This document shows positions 1-8,665 of a stretch of 64,000 nucleotides of DNA, in pieces. This DNA is from an uncultured Bacteroidia bacterium (GTDB taxonomy: Bacteria > Bacteroidota > Bacteroidia > NS11-12g > UBA955): contig CALSSY010000009.1 of NCBI GenBank assembly GCA_943789135.1, positions 1 to 64,000 on the forward strand. The letters run 5' to 3'. Within the stretch, counting starts at the first letter, position 1, and every line of letters begins with the position of its first letter. Under the pieces are notes generated by a model. It made no database searches. It saw only the letters and a program-made list of their open reading frames with translations, and had not been told where the DNA came from. The position numbers were made by a program, and so were the translations under genes.

Positions 1-275
1 CGTTGGAACCAATCTGTTTCCATTGATTCTAATAATTTAAAAACTTTATCAATACTGCAACCTGTAGGGGGTGTTACGGATTCATCAACCGCAACTAGTA
101 AAATAGAATCGTGTAATATTTCATAGCCCGCAACAAGATCTGACCCATGCGCCTTCCAATCCGAAACGAACAAGTCTAATTTCGAAATAAGTTGCATTTT
201 TTCTGGTTCTTCAATTAAAGTGGAAGCCCCAAAAAACCAAACCCGACTATTTTCAGGCAATTGGGAAATTATCAT
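1..275 (-). CDS. Conserved Bacteroidota protein often named 'ABC transporter ATPase' (partial, N-terminal part)
   Basis: The start codon is at 275 and the frame runs off the left edge, so only about 91 residues are visible. They begin MIISQLPENSRVWFFGAS and include AHGSDLVAGYEI and VDESVTPPTGCSID. This pattern matches, from memory, a small Bacteroidota family commonly labelled 'ABC transporter ATPase' although it has no Walker motif here and is not an ABC protein. Its function is unknown. The start overlaps the stop of the upstream Fe-S gene by four bases (ATGA), so the two are translationally coupled; the same gene order is common in Flavobacteria. The family name is recalled, not searched. 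Confidence 0.7.
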   Translation of the reverse strand, partial: MIISQLPENSRVWFFGASTLIEEPEKMQLISKLDLFVSDWKAHGSDLVAGYEILHDSILLVAVDESVTPPTGCSIDKVFKLLESMETDWFQ

Positions 276-1051
276 TTGCTATGTTGATTAATCAATTCAG
301 CGATATCAAGAACTTGAACATCCGCCTCCTTTTCAAAATGCTTGGTTCCATCGCGCATCATGGTCATACAAAATGGACAATTCACCGCAATTATATCCGG
401 ATTCCCCTCTAACGCCTCTTCAGCTCTTTCAATATTCACCTCTTTATCTCCGTTTTCGGCCTCTTTGAACATTTGAGCTCCGCCAGCACCACAACATAAT
501 CCATTTGTGCGACAACGTTTCATTTCTTGTAAATCAGCATCCAAACGTTCAATAACCATTCTGGGTGCCTCATAAACTCCGTTTGCTCTGCCTAAATAAC
601 AACTGTCGTGATATTTAATTTTTTTTCCATTGAAAGGACCACCTTCAACTGCCAAGCGACCTTGATCAATTAATTCATTTATGAATTGTGTATGGTGAAC
701 AACGTCATATTGTCCTCCCAAAGAAGGATATTCATTCTTTAGTGTATTGAAACAATGTGGGCAAGCCGTGACAATTCTTTTAATTCCATAACCATTTAAC
801 ACTTCAATATTTTGCATGGCTTGCATTTGAAACAGAAACTCGTTTCCTGCTCTTTTGGCCGGATCACCTGTACAACCTTCCTCAGCACCTAAAATGGCAA
901 ATTCTACATTTGCTTTATTTAGGATTTCCGCAAATGCTCGGCTTACTCTTTGTGCGCGTTCGTCATAACTTCCTGCACAACCCACCCAAAATAAAACCTC
1001 AGGTGTTTTACCTTCTTGAATAAACGATTGAATTTCTTTAACCAAATGCAT
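272..1051 (-). CDS. (Fe-S)-binding CCG-domain oxidoreductase subunit
   Basis: A protein of about 259 aa with two cysteine-rich CCG-type modules. The first has WVGCAGS and TACPHCFNTL, the second has CCGAGGAQMF and NCPFCMTMM. Such modules occur in heterodisulfide-reductase-like and LutA/GlpC-like electron-transfer proteins and bind an Fe-S cluster or interact with one. The open frame extends upstream to a TTG at 1132, but those 27 residues are Lys-rich and unlike the family. I chose the ATG at 1051 (MHLVKEIQ), about 16 residues before the conserved EVLFWVGCAGS. The stop overlaps the next gene by four bases. The physiological substrate is not evident. Confidence 0.8.
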   Translation of the reverse strand: MHLVKEIQSFIQEGKTPEVLFWVGCAGSYDERAQRVSRAFAEILNKANVEFAILGAEEGCTGDPAKRAGNEFLFQMQAMQNIEVLNGYGIKRIVTACPHCFNTLKNEYPSLGGQYDVVHHTQFINELIDQGRLAVEGGPFNGKKIKYHDSCYLGRANGVYEAPRMVIERLDADLQEMKRCRTNGLCCGAGGAQMFKEAENGDKEVNIERAEEALEGNPDIIAVNCPFCMTMMRDGTKHFEKEADVQVLDIAELINQHSK

Positions 1052-1228
1052 GTACTCGCAATTTCGGGATTTTTTTTTCGATTTGCGTAACTCTAAATAA
1101 CATTTTAACAATCCCAAGAATTTAAGATTCAAAAATTTTCAAACCATAAACAAAAGAGAAATAAGTCCTACTAGGCAAACTCTAGTTAACTTAAAACAAA
1201 AGGAAACATTTTTTACGTATCCAACAAA

Positions 1229-1254
1229 AACGGGTTGTATTTCTACAACCCGTT
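1229..1254 (-). terminator. Rho-independent terminator of the universal stress protein gene
   Basis: Perfect 11-bp arms (AACGGGTTGTA at 1229-1239 and TACAACCCGTT at 1244-1254) enclose a 4-base loop. On the minus strand the hairpin is followed by a run of T. It lies just beyond the end of the stress-protein gene. Confidence 0.85.
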
Positions 1255-1278
1255 ACAAAAGTATCAACTTAAAAGTAA

Positions 1279-2086
1279 TTAATAGCCTACGCCTCCCATT
1301 CCGGAAATTTCCTTGAACGGCACGATTAGTATTGGAACTTGCGACTTTTCGCATATCTTTTGAAACGCTACTGGTTTTGAATACCCCCTCGGTATTGCTT
1401 ACGGCACTCACCCAACAAGGACTAGATGACTGGGTTCGTTCTAAAATAACCGCGGTGCAATCTTTGGAATGGACTTCTTCAAGAGCGGTTTTAATCCTGC
1501 GCTCTTCCATATATGCTTGACCTTGCAAACTATATGTGTGTACATAACGTTGGTCTTCCTTATCCGAAGGATGACTAACTCCCAATACATGAATACTCGA
1601 ACGAGTAAACTGTGCCCATTCTGAGATACGGTAAAACTTTTGTCGCGTTTCTGAATTGCCATCTAAAGGCATAAGAATGACCTTAGGTTCAACCCATTTT
1701 GTAGTATTATTCAAATACAAAATCGCACTATTAAACGCATCAACGGTATCCGACATACCTCCCCCAAATAATCCAGACTTTACAACCTCCGCTCCTACTA
1801 CAACCATGTTGCAGTCTCGCTCTTGTGCTACGGTGGCCAAGGTTTTCCAAAATGGTCCTGCTTGTTTAATATATTCGAGATCCTTGAAGTACTTGCGTTT
1901 AAACTCCGTTTGAAATCCTAATAAATCCTGACCATTTGTGATATCCTTAGAATCGGAAGTCTCTACATAGGTAAGGGTTAAATTGGATTTTTTACTAAGA
2001 TAAATTGCCGCGTCAAGCGCATCTTGATTGGCTACTTTGTTGTCGATACTAAATAAAATTCTTGTAGTCTTTTTATCCATAGGCAT
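1279..2086 (-). CDS. Universal stress protein (UspA) family, 3' end frame-broken
   Basis: The N-terminal half, MPMDKKTTRILFSIDN then DALDAAIYLSKK and CNMVVVGAE, has the UspA/adenine-nucleotide alpha-hydrolase fold pattern, followed by a second Usp-like half. As sequenced, the original frame ends at 1253 with an implausible Arg-rich tail. Another frame carries SQVPILIVPFKEISG and GGVGY, then stops at 1279-1281. This is a natural Usp C-terminus. A third stretch around 1410-1440 reads NEPSHLVLVG in that same alternative frame. At least two small indels therefore disturb the last 60 codons, probably sequencing errors. The likely role is cytoplasmic stress response or nucleotide binding. A strong terminator follows. 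Confidence 0.75.
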
Positions 2087-2187
2087 TTAAGATTGATTTA
2101 TTCAAATAACGGAGAATTCCCTTAAAAATGCAACACCGATAAATTCCTTAACCAACTGAAAATATGATAATTCAGCTATTCAAAGTG

Positions 2188-2901
2188 TTACGAGAACACG
2201 TTATACTTCAAAATACAATAAATTGCCCTGAATCCATCTTTCCAACCGATCTTTTTACCCTCCTCGAAAGTTCTACCGTAATAACTAATACCAACTTCAT
2301 AAATCCGAATCCCTTTTACTCTGGATATTTTTGCGGTTACCTCAGGTTCAAAACCAAATCGCCGTTCTTTAAGCTCAAGGGATTGCAAGGTAGTTGTGCG
2401 GAACATTTTATAACATGTCTCCATATCTGTAAGGTTCAAATTGGTAAACATGTTCGACAGAAAGGTTAAGAACTTATTTCCAATACTGTGCCAGAAAAAT
2501 AAAATACGATGTGGGTTTCCACCCATAAATCTACTACCATAAACCACATCAGCAACTCCATCGACAAAAGGTTTCAATAAAATATTATACTCTTGAGGGT
2601 CATATTCCAAATCTGCATCTTGAATTACGGTTATTTCCCCTTTAGCTAGTTTAATTCCTGAATGTAGCGCAGCTCCTTTCCCTTTATTTACCTCATGTCT
2701 ACTTAATTGTAATTTCAGTTCAGGATTATTTTCATGATAAACTTGAAGTGCTTCAAAGGTCCCATCACTCGAACAATCATCTACGATGATTATTTCTTTT
2801 TCAAATCCCCCTATCAATTCCACCTTTTGAATTTTATCTAAAATAAAATGTATCGTTTTGGCTTCGTTGTATGCAGGTATTACAATAGACAATAAGGACA
2901 T
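2188..2901 (-). CDS. Family 2 glycosyltransferase (dolichol-phosphate mannosyltransferase-like)
   Basis: A 237-aa GT-A fold protein without membrane segments. The N-terminus has [10 protein letters not shown], then [13 protein letters not shown] (nucleotide-binding Asp residues) and [11 protein letters not shown], which contains the metal-binding DxD-like motif. These are hallmarks of GT2 enzymes that move a sugar from a nucleotide donor to a polyprenyl phosphate or glycan. The acceptor cannot be told from sequence. It lies 15 bp downstream of the SprT-like gene on the same strand but has its own -7 element directly before the ATG, so it may be transcribed independently. Confidence 0.85.
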   Translation of the reverse strand: MSLLSIVIPAYNEAKTIHFILDKIQKVELIGGFEKEIIIVDDCSSDGTFEALQVYHENNPELKLQLSRHEVNKGKGAALHSGIKLAKGEITVIQDADLEYDPQEYNILLKPFVDGVADVVYGSRFMGGNPHRILFFWHSIGNKFLTFLSNMFTNLNLTDMETCYKMFRTTTLQSLELKERRFGFEPEVTAKISRVKGIRIYEVGISYYGRTFEEGKKIGWKDGFRAIYCILKYNVFS

Positions 2902-2906
2902 GGTTT

Positions 2907-2914
2907 CAAAATTA
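2907..2914 (-). promoter_or_regulatory. -7 element TAATTTTG of the glycosyltransferase gene
   Basis: An exact match to the Bacteroidota -7 consensus TAnnTTTG, ending 5 bases before the ATG at 2901. Transcription would then start at or next to the start codon. No clear -33 TTG is seen. Confidence 0.5.
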
Positions 2915-2916
2915 AA

Positions 2917-3528
2917 CTAAACTTTGGGCTTTACCTCCATCAAGCCTGGCACAAAATACCATTTGTTTGTTGCCAACTCTTTACATCGGTATCGACTTCT
3001 AAGTTTTGGCCCCTTCTGAAAAAGTCGATCTTCAATAAAAAAGAAAGCATTTTCAGGCAGACTCTCCAACAGCAAACTCGAATCATTTGAAATATCGTAT
3101 TGCTTGAGGGCTCTAACAAGTTCTGGACTGGTACAACTACTAGCTGCTGGATTTTTGACATAATTACCGACGGCTTTTAAGATATCATGGGGTAAAAAAT
3201 CAGGCTCTAGAATAGGTTTTGCAACTTCTTGAAATTCAGATTTCCATTCTTTACCGTGCGGCTTTACTTTGACTCCGTTTTTTTCAAAATTAATTAAATG
3301 TGCTGTTTCGTGTAAGAACGTTATTAGAAATGAATATGGATTTAGGTTATTATTAACGCTAATACGATGAGGCTCTCCTTTCCTTGGTGGGCGATAATCT
3401 CCCAACTTAGTCTTTCTTGGCTTTTTAATATGAAGTTGTATTCCATATTTCCAAAGTAAATCATGGGCATATTGAGCACTCCCAGGAGGAACATATTTTT
3501 CGAGAGTTTTCAGAAGCTCACTTGACAT
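2917..3528 (-). CDS. SprT-like zinc metallopeptidase domain protein
   Basis: A 203-aa protein whose central part, YSFLITFLHETAHLINFEK, contains the zincin motif HETAH (HExxH). Downstream KPHGKEWKSEF provides the further His/Glu region typical of SprT/Spartan-like domains. The C-terminal region has a cysteine/arginine-rich stretch (YRCKELATNKWYFVPG), possibly a degenerate zinc ribbon. SprT-like proteins are predicted metalloproteases, and the eukaryotic homologue Spartan degrades DNA-protein crosslinks. The bacterial role is not established. It lies 36 bp downstream of the L-2-hydroxyglutarate oxidase gene. Confidence 0.8.
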   Translation of the reverse strand: MSSELLKTLEKYVPPGSAQYAHDLLWKYGIQLHIKKPRKTKLGDYRPPRKGEPHRISVNNNLNPYSFLITFLHETAHLINFEKNGVKVKPHGKEWKSEFQEVAKPILEPDFLPHDILKAVGNYVKNPAASSCTSPELVRALKQYDISNDSSLLLESLPENAFFFIEDRLFQKGPKLRSRYRCKELATNKWYFVPGLMEVKPKV

Positions 3529-3564
3529 CTTTTCTATTTATAGATTGTTGCATTGCAAACCATT

Positions 3565-4764
3565 TCATTCTTTATCAAAATTTAACCGTTCCGAAACGGT
3601 CAGTCCAATCGATAAAGATGAAGTTGCTGCTGGACTTGGCGCATTCAAAACATGAATAAAATGTTTACTCTCTTGAATATAAAAATCATCTAATAAACTT
3701 CCGTCCTTATCAACCGCTTGAGCCCGAACCCCTGCCGGAGCTGGCTCTAAATCTTTTTCGGTTATTTCGGGAATCAGTTTCTGAAGCGCTCTGGTAAAGG
3801 CTAACTTTGAAAAAGACCTGTAATATTCTCCTATGCCTGTTTTCCAGTATTTAACCGCAACTTTTTGAAAACCTCTCCACATAATACTGCCTAGAAAGTC
3901 GGATAAACTAAAACTCGATTTATGATAGCCCTCTCTTTTAAAGGCAAAAACCGCATTCGGCCCAGCTTCAATTTCCCCAGTAATTCTCCGCGTAAAATGC
4001 ACTCCTAAAAATGGAAATTGAGCATCAGGAACTGGATAAATCAAAGATTTTACAAGATGTGCCTTTTCTGGCTTTATGGTGTAATATTCCCCTCTAAATG
4101 GAATGATTCGAACATGCAATTTCTCTCCAGCTAATTCGGCAATTTTATCGCAATACAATCCAGCACAATTAATAACCTTGTCAACCTGTAATTCACGTTT
4201 ATTGGTTTTAACTTTAACGCCATCCTGTAAAGATTCAAATCCAGTAACAGACTCATTGGTACAAATATCTACCTTATCTGATGATGCTATCTCTTCACCA
4301 AGTGCCTCAGTTAATCTGCGGTAATTCACAATTCCCGTTTGGGGTACGTAAATACCCTTCAACCCCCGGGCATGGGGTTCATATTCTTTAATTTGGGTTT
4401 CATTAAGTTTAATTAGGCCTTCCAAGCCGTTTTCGATTCCACGTTCGTATAAAATATCTAAAGCTTTAAATTCAGATTCATCTGTAGCTACAATTACTTT
4501 ACCACAAAGCTCAAAGGGAATTTTCTTTGATTCGCAGAAATTGATTAACATTTCGTACCCACGTAAACAATTCTTTGCTTTTAAACTTCCAGGTTTATAA
4601 TAAATCCCTGAGTGTATGACGCCACTATTATGTCCAGTTTGATGTGCTGCTAAACCCGATTCTTTTTCAAAAATGGTAATTTTCACCTCGGGATGATTCA
4701 TCCATACTTGATAGGCCGTAGCCACACCCACAATTCCCCCACCTACTATTACCAAATGCTTCAT
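3565..4764 (-). CDS. lhgO: L-2-hydroxyglutarate oxidase
   Basis: A 399-aa FAD-dependent oxidoreductase of the DAO family. The N-terminus IVGGGIVGVATAYQ is the Rossmann dinucleotide-binding motif. HQTGHNSGVIHSGIYY is the signature stretch of LhgO/L2HGDH proteins. The C-terminus has APAGVRAQAVDKDG and NAPSPAATSSLSIG, which bind FAD. It oxidises L-2-hydroxyglutarate, a side product of dehydrogenases acting on 2-oxoglutarate, back to 2-oxoglutarate. The length is normal. A -7 element lies five bases before the ATG. Confidence 0.93.
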   Translation of the reverse strand: MKHLVIVGGGIVGVATAYQVWMNHPEVKITIFEKESGLAAHQTGHNSGVIHSGIYYKPGSLKAKNCLRGYEMLINFCESKKIPFELCGKVIVATDESEFKALDILYERGIENGLEGLIKLNETQIKEYEPHARGLKGIYVPQTGIVNYRRLTEALGEEIASSDKVDICTNESVTGFESLQDGVKVKTNKRELQVDKVINCAGLYCDKIAELAGEKLHVRIIPFRGEYYTIKPEKAHLVKSLIYPVPDAQFPFLGVHFTRRITGEIEAGPNAVFAFKREGYHKSSFSLSDFLGSIMWRGFQKVAVKYWKTGIGEYYRSFSKLAFTRALQKLIPEITEKDLEPAPAGVRAQAVDKDGSLLDDFYIQESKHFIHVLNAPSPAATSSLSIGLTVSERLNFDKE

Positions 4765-4769
4765 ATTTA

Positions 4770-4777
4770 CAAAAATA
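4770..4777 (-). promoter_or_regulatory. -7 element TATTTTTG of lhgO
   Basis: An exact TAnnTTTG match ending 5 bases before the lhgO ATG at 4764, implying a leaderless or near-leaderless transcript. No -33 TTG is found at the usual spacing. Confidence 0.5.
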
Positions 4778-4874
4778 GCAAAACAAATCCCATCAGGGCT
4801 CAGATATTACAACTTCGTTTGAATTCGATTTGTGATTTTTACAAAATTCTTTTGTCGCAAGTCCTCCGATGTAT

Positions 4875-6140
4875 TCAACCCCATAATTCTTGTCCAATTC
4901 TGCATGAAGAACATTTCTTAATGCCACAAAAATGTTTGTGCTGGGCAAGGAGGGCATGGCTCATCTTTTGATTCTTGGGTGCTCCCATATTAATGAGCCA
5001 ATTCATAGATTCTGTTATCCGATTACTTTCAAATGAACCTTTCCTGAGCATCTTTGAAAAATCGAAGTCGATTTCGTTTCCTAAGTAAATCCTTCTCGCT
5101 CCCCATACTGGCAAAATGGCATTTTGAATTAACCTCTCACGTATTTGGGTATTCCCCATCAAATTTGAATTAGACCTTTCCAAATCAACTTTCTTTTTTG
5201 GATCAGAATTCATTAATCCCCTATCCTCACAAAGTAACCTATGCAGATTTTCAATGTTCTTTTCATCAATTAAGTCGTCAATATACCCTTCTCGCGCGTC
5301 TATCCATTCTAAAAATTGCATAATGCGCTGAATTGGGTATGCCCCAGGTCTTAAATTCCTATTTTGCCAATTCTGCAGTGGCTCTATTTTGGGAAAAATA
5401 TTTCGTTTGTAGCTATGGATATATTTCTGAAAATGATTCCGTATAAATTGCGGACTTTGATCCCAAAGGCCCGATTCCGAAATAACCCAGCCTATGTAGT
5501 CAAACTTTTGAAATCTTTTAAAATACTTTACCGGTATTTGCTTGGCTAAATCATAGGCTATTTGTCGATTCTGCGGATCTACAGAATAGGCAAACAACCT
5601 AATAAAAAGTACGCGCTCCCAGTCAAAATTAAGTTGCTCTGCCCAATTGAAGGTTTCTTCAGATTGAATTCTCATTTCCCCAATTGAAGCTGCATTCAAT
5701 TGGGCTTCAATTAAATTCGTATCCAATTGATTTAAACTCAAATTGCAAGGAAATTTGGTTACTGTTTTAGTAAGAGGTTGTGCTTTTTGCAAATCTTTTT
5801 CCAAAAAATAATCACTAAGACATATAGTTGGAACAATTTGACCAAGCTGATTCATCACAGATTCATCGTATTCCCAGACTACATGGAGTACAACTTGGTT
5901 GTAACGACAATCATATTGATGTCCATGTTTATTCCAATGAGAACTCTTGATATGAAGTTCAATGGAACCGTAAAATACCAATCCATTTACTTCAACTTCA
6001 GCCTCTTTAAAATCAGGCCCTTGCAAAGTATTTAGCTCACCAAAGTTTCGAATAATAATGGGTTTCAAATCCATGGTTTTAAAATCCCAACGGTTGGTAC
6101 ATTTAGGATTCCAAAATCGATGTAATAATTCCTCTCGCAT
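4875..6140 (-). CDS. DUF2851 family protein
   Basis: A 421-aa cytoplasmic-looking protein matching, from memory, the DUF2851 family of Bacteroidota. It starts MREELLHRFWNPK, and has LQGPDFKEAEVEVNG followed by GSIELHIKSSHWNKHGH. The early His/Asp/Glu-rich block (GPDF, E-LH, SHW-HGH) resembles a nuclease-like active site, but no activity is established. The C-terminus holds HKHFCGIKKCSSC, a CX4CX2C cluster that could bind a metal. A 110-bp gap separates it from lhgO. No signal peptide or membrane segment is seen. Confidence 0.85.
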   Translation of the reverse strand: MREELLHRFWNPKCTNRWDFKTMDLKPIIIRNFGELNTLQGPDFKEAEVEVNGLVFYGSIELHIKSSHWNKHGHQYDCRYNQVVLHVVWEYDESVMNQLGQIVPTICLSDYFLEKDLQKAQPLTKTVTKFPCNLSLNQLDTNLIEAQLNAASIGEMRIQSEETFNWAEQLNFDWERVLFIRLFAYSVDPQNRQIAYDLAKQIPVKYFKRFQKFDYIGWVISESGLWDQSPQFIRNHFQKYIHSYKRNIFPKIEPLQNWQNRNLRPGAYPIQRIMQFLEWIDAREGYIDDLIDEKNIENLHRLLCEDRGLMNSDPKKKVDLERSNSNLMGNTQIRERLIQNAILPVWGARRIYLGNEIDFDFSKMLRKGSFESNRITESMNWLINMGAPKNQKMSHALLAQHKHFCGIKKCSSCRIGQELWG

Positions 6141-6357
6141 CTATCACTTGACTTTCCATGCTTAAATTACAAAAAATAAAGCAATTCCAAAAGAACGTAG
6201 ATACCCTCGAGCCCTGAATAATTCAGTTCAGTTTTGATTGAACCAATAAGCGGAATGAGAGATTTGAAAATAAAAGCAGCCCCTTCTTCAATAAAAAGAA
6301 ACACTTATTGAGACAATCCAAACGGATTCCCCCAAAAAGAAGGTAAAAACGTATTAA

Positions 6358-7616
6358 TTAAAGTCCTAAAAGTGCTTCAGCGGGCGTCTTACCTGTTAGC
6401 AACATCTCTGGATTTTCCAATAAAGTCTTAACCCTAACCAAGAAACTTACACTTTCTCTACCATCGATAATTCGGTGATCGTAGCTTAATGCAAGATACA
6501 TCATGGGACGAATTACAACCTGCCCATTTTCAGCTATTGGACGTTCTACAATATTGTGCATGCCTAAAATACCACTTTGAGGGGGATTTAAAATAGGCGT
6601 GCTCATCATCGAACCAAATACGCCACCGTTGGTAATGGTAAAGGTACCTCCTGTCATCTCATCAATTGAAAGTTTGTTATCGCGGGCTTTTAATGCCAAA
6701 CGCTTAACTTCTTTCTCTATGCCATCTAAGGTAAGGGCCTCCGCATTTCGTATCACCGGAACCACCAAACCTTTAGGTGCGCTAACCGCTATTGAAACAT
6801 CGCAATTATCATGATATATAATTTCTTCACCGTCAATGCTCGCATTAACCGCTGGCCATTCCTGCAACGCTATACATACGGCGCGTGTAAAGAAACTCAT
6901 GAATCCTAGACCAATACCAAATTCTTCCTTGAATTTATCTTTATAGGCGTTTCTAAGGTCCATAATCGGCTTCATGTTTACTTCATTAAAAGTTGTAAGC
7001 ATGGCCGTATCATTCTTGGCCGAAACCAAGCGCTTCGCAACTGTTTTACGAAGATTGGTCATTTTTTCCCTTCTGGCTCTCTAGAAGCCGGTACTCCAAA
7101 ACCATGTCCACTGGATTTCTTTGAAACCCCACTTTGTACAATGGCTTCAAGAACATCAATTTTAGTTATACGACCGTTGGAACCTGTGCCTTTAACGATT
7201 TGAGGACTCACTCCATACTCAGACATTAATTGTTTCGCGATTGGAGAGGCCGCAACATCCAATTCTAGTGAAGGCGCATTTTCTACTTTCGTTTCTTTAG
7301 CGCTTTCTTTTACCTTGGTCTCAACTGGCTTGGAATCAACTGGTTTCTCAGATTGAGTAGCACTAGCTGGCTTTTCAGCTGTTTCGTCAATTACCGCAAC
7401 AATCGTATTTACTTCAATAGTATCACCTTCTGAACCAATTAATTCAGTAATTATTCCCGCTTTTTCCGCATTAACCTCAAAAGTAGCTTTATCGCTTTCA
7501 AATTCTGCGATGGGATCATCCATATTCACCCAATCGCCTACTTTCACCAACCATGAGGAGATGGTTACTTCGCTAACGGACTCCCCAGGTGCGGGGACAA
7601 TAATTTGAATAGACAT
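6358..7616 (-). CDS. sucB: Dihydrolipoyllysine succinyltransferase, E2 of 2-oxoglutarate dehydrogenase (frame-broken)
   Basis: The gene is read in two frames. 7616-7059 carries the lipoyl domain (lipoyl-lysine in [10 protein letters not shown]), an Ala/Lys/Glu-rich linker, and the E1/E3-binding domain ([26 protein letters not shown]). 7062-6358 carries the catalytic domain ([12 protein letters not shown], with active-site YDHRIIDG near the end). Near 7080 an alternative frame reads [12 protein letters not shown], the usual conserved bridge, so one base is probably missing around 7081-7086. Together they give a normal-length E2 of about 420 aa that makes succinyl-CoA in the TCA cycle. sucA is not adjacent. 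The upstream promoter overlaps the end of the DUF6089 gene. Confidence 0.92.
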
Positions 7617-7633
7617 ATACCTGTGTTCTCAGG

Positions 7634-7664
7634 CAAAGTTACGATAAATTAGGGTGTCGCACAA
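7634..7664 (-). promoter_or_regulatory. Promoter of sucB (TTG-N20-TAACTTTG)
   Basis: On the minus strand TTG (7662-7664) and TAACTTTG (7634-7641) are 20 bases apart, fitting the Flavobacteria consensus TTG-N17-23-TAnnTTTG. The -7 element ends 17 bases before the sucB ATG. It lies across the end of the upstream barrel gene. Confidence 0.65.
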
Positions 7665-8665
7665 TGTTCAGTTTCTGCTAAGTTACTTGTTGAACAATTC
7701 GGTAACTCAAACCCAAGATGAAATTGGTAGAACCAATCATTTAAGCCCATCAGTAGACCTTGGCGCACTCGGGCCTATGTTCTCGTCATACGATATTAAT
7801 CTTCTTTCAAGTTCGATCCACTCGTCCAATTCTCGAGGGTATGAACTTGAGAGATCTCCAATTTGTTGATTTGCCTTCAAAAGTTCAACATTTCCACCAT
7901 ACCAAGCTCCTTTACCATAATCATCCAAATAATCAGTCCCCGTGTAACTCAACTTCATCTCAGCTTTTAACGTCCATCTTTGACGTAAATAAGTTAAACT
8001 AAAGGAGGTTCCAATTAAACCTGTAATTGTTGAATACGGAGATTCTCCTGGTAAAAAATTCTGTCCTTCTGAACCTAACTTTCTAAGATCGTACAAATCA
8101 TTTTCATATACATTCACTTTGTGTTCAGCAAAGGTATACTTTTTACGTTTCCAAGCTCGATAAATCGCCCGGTAAGGGGTATAATGCATTAAACCCAAGC
8201 TTAATCCCAAAGTGGGGATTAGTTTAGATTTCTTACCATCCTCTAATTTGTACGACCTAAGATGCCATAGAGCTTCACCCTCTAGTATATACATTTTAGT
8301 CAAAAAGTTCAATAAAAATGTATTTCCTTCTGGTATATATTCGTTAAAATCTTTTCCTAAAGTTGTAGGCATTCTTCCAGACGACACTATCAATGGAGCA
8401 TACATGTTGTGCATTGAAACAGTGGAATAATAAAAGCTCCCCTTCATTGCAAACCTGGAATTTAGATTATATTGACCATAAGCACCATAACTATATTCTA
8501 CAGTAGAAAACACCGGTAGTCCTTTAACAAACCAAACATCTTTGAGGGGGGATGTTTTAAAATCCATAACCCTCTTATGTTTGAATATCTCCTCCGCCAT
8601 AAACGGCGCCTCCTCCCCAGAATTCCAAACTCCCAGCTTTCTCTGATTTCGTCAATATCCTCTTG
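7649..8665 (-). CDS. PorG/DUF6089-like outer-membrane beta-barrel protein (frame-broken)
   Basis: The main frame covers 8600-7737 and has alternating-hydrophobic strands. Motifs fit the DUF6089 family, which I recall includes the T9SS barrel PorG: RKLGSEGQNFLPG, then TGTDYLDDYGKGAW. At 7740 an extra A in AAA brings a stop; removing it continues NDWFYQFHLGFELPN to a stop at 7649, a typical barrel C-terminus. At the N-terminus other frames read QEDIDEIRESWEFG (8665-8624) and WGGGAVYGGGDIQT (8620-8579), so at least two more indels lie near 8620 and 8582. No start codon or signal peptide is visible in the frame of QEDIDEI, so this may be fused to the preceding beta-helix gene. It is the last member of the GldL/M-like operon. 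Confidence 0.7.

Noticed and set aside
6141-6357. Terminator downstream of sucB
   Set aside because: The only stem (GGATT with a 4-base loop) is five base pairs and lacks a T run.
7055-7070. Programmed -1 frameshift at the A6 run in sucB
   Set aside because: There is no full slippery heptamer or downstream structure, the conserved bridge appears only if a base is added further upstream near 7081, and many other genes here carry similar indels.
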